A stretch of 26,476 nt of DNA from Alcaligenaceae bacterium (GTDB taxonomy: Bacteria > Pseudomonadota > Gammaproteobacteria > Burkholderiales > Burkholderiaceae_B): the NCBI GenBank assembly GCA_947380655.1, contig CANCRX010000043.1, positions 1-26,476 on the forward strand, in the 5' to 3' direction. Below the pieces are notes generated by a model. The model did not search any database, was not told the origin of the DNA, and saw nothing but the letters and a program-made list of their open reading frames with translations. The first letter of the stretch is position 1; every line of letters begins with the position of its first letter. Of this stretch, positions 23,557 through 26,476 are shown in pieces. The position numbers were made by a program, and so were the translations under genes.

Positions 23557-23587
23557 TTGCTAGGAGAATCTCCCGATGGCTTAAAAT
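23557..23587 (+). promoter_or_regulatory. Candidate regulated promoter of the FAD/Fe-S oxidoreductase
   Basis: TTGCTA (23557-23562) and TAAAAT (23582-23587) are spaced by 19 bases. The spacer holds the inverted repeat GGAGA-A-TCTCC (23563-23573). A long spacer containing a dyad is the layout of MerR-type regulated promoters, though here the dyad sits next to the -35 rather than centrally. Transcription would start about 30 bases before the ATG. Tentative. Confidence 0.35.
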
Positions 23588-23622
23588 GACGAGTCCAGGG
23601 CAACCCCTCTTTGATTACGCCT

Positions 23623-26476
23623 ATGAACGCCCCGTTTGCCAATCATTTATTAAACGCGCTGCCGCCTGCTGACCCAAAGTCCAGGTTGCGCGAGATTCCC
23701 TACAACTACACCTCATTTTCTGACCGCGAGGTGGTCTGTCGTTTGCTGGGTGATGATGCATGGACCTTGTTGTCTGAGTTGCGTGGCGAGCGCCGTACGG
23801 GCCGTTCAGCACGCATGCTGTACGAGGTGCTGGGTGACATTTGGGTTGTTCGTCGTAATCCATATTTGCAAGACGACCTGCTGGACAACCCGAAGCGACG
23901 TAAGTTGCTGATAGAGGCGCTACAGCATCGTTTAGGCGAGGTCCATAAGCGCCGCGTCTCGGATGATGTCGAGCGAGACGAAAAAGTAGCCAGTCTGCTC
24001 GAGCGTGCCTACGCCGCTATACAGACCTTCGAGCAGGGTTTTGAGCAGACGGCGCGTCTGCGCAGACAGGTCAACAAAGTGCTGGGCAAGCTGACTGCCC
24101 GGGACAATATTAAATTCGATGGTCTTTCACGTGCATCGCATGTGACCGATGCGACCGACTGGCGTGTCGAGTATCCGTTTGTGGTGCTGACACCAGATAC
24201 CGAAGCAGAAATCGCGTTACTGGTTCGTGGCTGTATCGAGCTGGGTTTGACGATTGTGCCGCGTGGTGGTGGTACAGGCTACACAGGTGGTGCGATTCCG
24301 CTGACCTGGAAATCAGTCGTCATCAATACCGAAAAACTCGACACCCTCGGGTCCGTTGAGACGGGTTCGTTGCCGGGCGTCGCCACGCAGGTGGCAACGG
24401 TCCGGGCAGGTGCCGGTGTGGTCACCAAGCGCGTGTCTGAGGCCGCCGAGCAAGCGGGCCTGGTCTTTGCTGTCGACCCCACGTCCGCGGAAGCATCCTG
24501 CGTAGGCGGTAACGTCGCCATGAATGCCGGCGGTAAAAAAGCAGTGTTGTGGGGTACCGCGCTGGATAATCTGGCGTGGTGGAGGATGGTTGATCCTGAT
24601 GGTAACTGGCTCGATGTCACACGCCTGGATCACAATCTAGGAAAAATCCACGATGCAGCGCTGGTGCGTTTTGAATTGCAGTGGTCCGACGGCGCATTCC
24701 CCGCTGGCGAGCGCCCTTTGCGCAGCAAAATGATCGAAATAGCGGGCTCTCATTTCCGCAAGGTTGGTCTGGGCAAGGATGTGACCGACAAATTTCTGGC
24801 TGGTTTGCCTGGTGTTCAAAAAGAAGGTTGTGATGGTCTGATCACGGCTGCGCGCTGGGTGTTGCATCGCATGCCGTCCCATACCCGCACAGTGTGTCTG
24901 GAGTTTTTTGGTCAGGCGCGTGAGGCCATCCCCTCTATTGTTGAGATAATCAACTATCTGGATACGGCTGGACGTGCGCGCGGAGCTTTACTTGCAGGCC
25001 TTGAGCATCTTGATGAGCGTTATCTTCGTGCGGTGGGTTACTCCACCAAGAGCAAGCGTGGCGTCTTGCCCAAAATGGTGTTGATTGGAGATATCGTCGG
25101 CGATGATGAGGCCGCCGTAGCCGCCGCAACCAGCGAGGTGGTGCGCCTGTCCAATACGCGTCATGGCGAGGGCTTTATCGCAGTCAGCGCCGAAGCACGC
25201 AAAAAATTCTGGCTCGATCGCTCGCGTACGGCTGCGATTGCACGTCACACGAACGCCTTCAAAATTAACGAAGACGTGGTGATTCCACTTGGTCGCATGG
25301 GTGAATACACCGATGAGATTGAACGCATCAATATCGAGCTTTCAACGCGCAATAAATTGAAATTGCTCGATGCCTTGCAAACAATGCTGGCAGGTACCGG
25401 GACCTTAACGATCGCCAAACTTGATCGTGCGACCGAAGAAGGCGTTTCGATCGAAGAAGCGCTAGACGAAAAGCGCCGGCTGGCGATCGCGGTGATTGAG
25501 CGTGTGCGTGTGCGTTGGCAGTGGGTGCTGGAGCAGCTTGACTTGCCCTTGTCCCAAGCCGTGCATGCGCTGACGGACCTGGGGCTTGAAGACTTAGCCC
25601 CGGAGTTGAATGCAAGATTGATTGCACAACCTGATGCGCGCCTGTTTGATGTCGTGCAAGACCGCACACTTCGTATTTCCTGGAAAGCCGAAGTCAAGGC
25701 CGAACTGATAGGCTTGTTTGGTGGTACTGACTTCGCTCCAGTATTGACTGAGCTGCAAGCGATCCATGACCGCGTGCTCAAAAGCCGGGTGTTCGTCGCA
25801 TTGCATATGCATGCGGGTGATGGCAATGTCCACACCAATATCCCTGTTAACTCGGACGATTATGAAATGCTGCAGGAGGCCAACGAAGCGGTCGAGCGCA
25901 TTATGCAAATCGCACGTGATCTGGATGGTGTGATTTCAGGTGAGCATGGTATTGGCCTGACCAAGTACGAATTCATGACCGAGGCTGAGCTCGCGCCATT
26001 CCAGCAATACAAGCGTGAAATCGACCCCAATGATCATTTCAACGCGGGCAAGCTCATGCCTGGGGCTGATCTGCGTCATGCGTGGACCCCAAGTTTTGGC
26101 CTGATGGGGCACGAATCCATCATCATGCAGCAAAGTGATATTGGGGCGATCAGTAACTCGATCAAAGACTGTTTGCGTTGCGGCAAGTGCAAACCTGTTT
26201 GCGCCACCCATGTGCCGCGCGCCAACTTGCTTTATTCGCCACGCAACAAAATTCTCGCGACTTCACTGCTGATTGAGGCCTTCCTTTACGAGGAGCAAAC
26301 CCGACGCGGCATTAGCCTCAGACACTGGGAAGAATTCGAGGACGTGGCCGACCATTGCACGGTTTGTCACAAGTGCTATAACCCCTGTCCGGTCGATATC
26401 GATTTTGGTGATGTCTCGATGAATATGCGCGCGCTGTTGCGCCGCATGGGTCATAAGTCTTTCAATGCCGGCACGA
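23623..26476 (+). CDS. Large FAD-linked oxidoreductase with two 4Fe-4S motifs (partial, runs off the window)
   Basis: Predicted FAD/Fe-S dehydrogenase of the D-lactate/glycolate oxidase type. The frame is open from the ATG at 23623 to the window end (951 codons). An N-terminal region (about 15-150) looks like DUF3683. A PCMH-type FAD domain (about 180-400) carries VPRGGGTGYTGGAIPL and GGNVAMNAGGKKAVLWG. The C-terminal oxidase part includes HMHAGDGNVHTNIP (near 728) and SGEHGIGLTKYE (near 772). Two CxxCxxCxxxC clusters follow: Cys850/853/856/860 and Cys912/915/918/922. The remaining part, probably cysteine-rich CCG repeats as in GlpC-like proteins, is cut off. Substrate unknown. Related Bordetella proteins are about 1,300 residues as I recall. 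Confidence 0.85.
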   Translation, partial: MNAPFANHLLNALPPADPKSRLREIPYNYTSFSDREVVCRLLGDDAWTLLSELRGERRTGRSARMLYEVLGDIWVVRRNPYLQDDLLDNPKRRKLLIEALQHRLGEVHKRRVSDDVERDEKVASLLERAYAAIQTFEQGFEQTARLRRQVNKVLGKLTARDNIKFDGLSRASHVTDATDWRVEYPFVVLTPDTEAEIALLVRGCIELGLTIVPRGGGTGYTGGAIPLTWKSVVINTEKLDTLGSVETGSLPGVATQVATVRAGAGVVTKRVSEAAEQAGLVFAVDPTSAEASCVGGNVAMNAGGKKAVLWGTALDNLAWWRMVDPDGNWLDVTRLDHNLGKIHDAALVRFELQWSDGAFPAGERPLRSKMIEIAGSHFRKVGLGKDVTDKFLAGLPGVQKEGCDGLITAARWVLHRMPSHTRTVCLEFFGQAREAIPSIVEIINYLDTAGRARGALLAGLEHLDERYLRAVGYSTKSKRGVLPKMVLIGDIVGDDEAAVAAATSEVVRLSNTRHGEGFIAVSAEARKKFWLDRSRTAAIARHTNAFKINEDVVIPLGRMGEYTDEIERINIELSTRNKLKLLDALQTMLAGTGTLTIAKLDRATEEGVSIEEALDEKRRLAIAVIERVRVRWQWVLEQLDLPLSQAVHALTDLGLEDLAPELNARLIAQPDARLFDVVQDRTLRISWKAEVKAELIGLFGGTDFAPVLTELQAIHDRVLKSRVFVALHMHAGDGNVHTNIPVNSDDYEMLQEANEAVERIMQIARDLDGVISGEHGIGLTKYEFMTEAELAPFQQYKREIDPNDHFNAGKLMPGADLRHAWTPSFGLMGHESIIMQQSDIGAISNSIKDCLRCGKCKPVCATHVPRANLLYSPRNKILATSLLIEAFLYEEQTRRGISLRHWEEFEDVADHCTVCHKCYNPCPVDIDFGDVSMNMRALLRRMGHKSFNAGT

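Noticed and set aside
23586..23672. A start at ATG 23586 for the oxidoreductase
   Set aside because: It is in a different frame and runs to a stop near 23672; the ATG at 23623 opens the correct frame.
24279..25908. Several minus-strand open frames over the FAD oxidoreductase
   Set aside because: They are shadows of the continuous plus-strand frame, which carries FAD and Fe-S motifs throughout.

Overview
The window looks like chromosomal core DNA of a betaproteobacterium, most likely Alcaligenaceae (the Bordetella/Achromobacter side of Burkholderiales). The evidence is the order gpmA-envC-ctpA-moeB followed by slmA, a HAD nucleotidase and argB, together with the rapZ/hprK/ptsN/hpf and kdsD-kdsC-lptC-lptA-lptB blocks; the ArgB and GpmA proteins also read very like their Bordetella relatives as I remember them. 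I see no rRNA, tRNA, insertion sequence, phage gene or CRISPR array. Genes are packed very tightly, and the longest stretch without a gene is 271 bases (15453-15723).

Layout. 79-4522 (+): gpmA (glycolysis), envC (amidase activator), ctpA (periplasmic protease) and moeB-like (E1-type adenylyltransferase). 4502-8124: slmA (-), an outer-membrane porin (+) that interrupts the minus-strand run, a HAD pyrimidine 5'-nucleotidase (-) and argB (-). 8208-10607 (-): yraN, a SIS isomerase of GmhA/DiaA type, a two-BON lipoprotein (DolP-like) and a TlpA-like thioredoxin, facing rsmI (+, 10679-11623). This is the betaproteobacterial form of the E. coli rsmI/yraN/diaA/dolP neighbourhood. 11620-15452 (-): hpf, a terminator, then ptsN, hprK, rapZ and rlpA (nitrogen PTS, kinase/phosphatase, amino-sugar regulator, septal lytic transglycosylase). 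15724-19438 (-): kdsD-kdsC-lptC-lptA-lptB, which joins Kdo synthesis to LPS export. 19558-21347 (+): purT-apt (purine synthesis and salvage). 21381-22889 (-): ilvA. 23044-23529 (+): a YqaA-family membrane protein. 23623 to the window edge (+): a very large FAD-linked oxidoreductase with two 4Fe-4S motifs, cut off by the window.

The common theme is the cell envelope: LPS synthesis and export, septal peptidoglycan processing, outer-membrane maintenance and nucleoid occlusion, together with regulators that tie envelope precursors to metabolism. Adjacent genes are often translationally coupled (ATGA or TGATG overlaps), and two convergent pairs share the tetranucleotide TTAA as both stop codons.

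I found no clearly new biological system. The observations most worth a second look are: a perfect TATAAT promoter placed so that ptsN mRNA should be leaderless; the absence of rpoN from its usual site between lptB and hpf; a SIS protein in the DiaA position that keeps the full GmhA zinc-ligand set; a porin inserted into the slmA-argB run; and a 19-bp promoter spacer containing a palindrome ahead of the FAD/Fe-S oxidoreductase.
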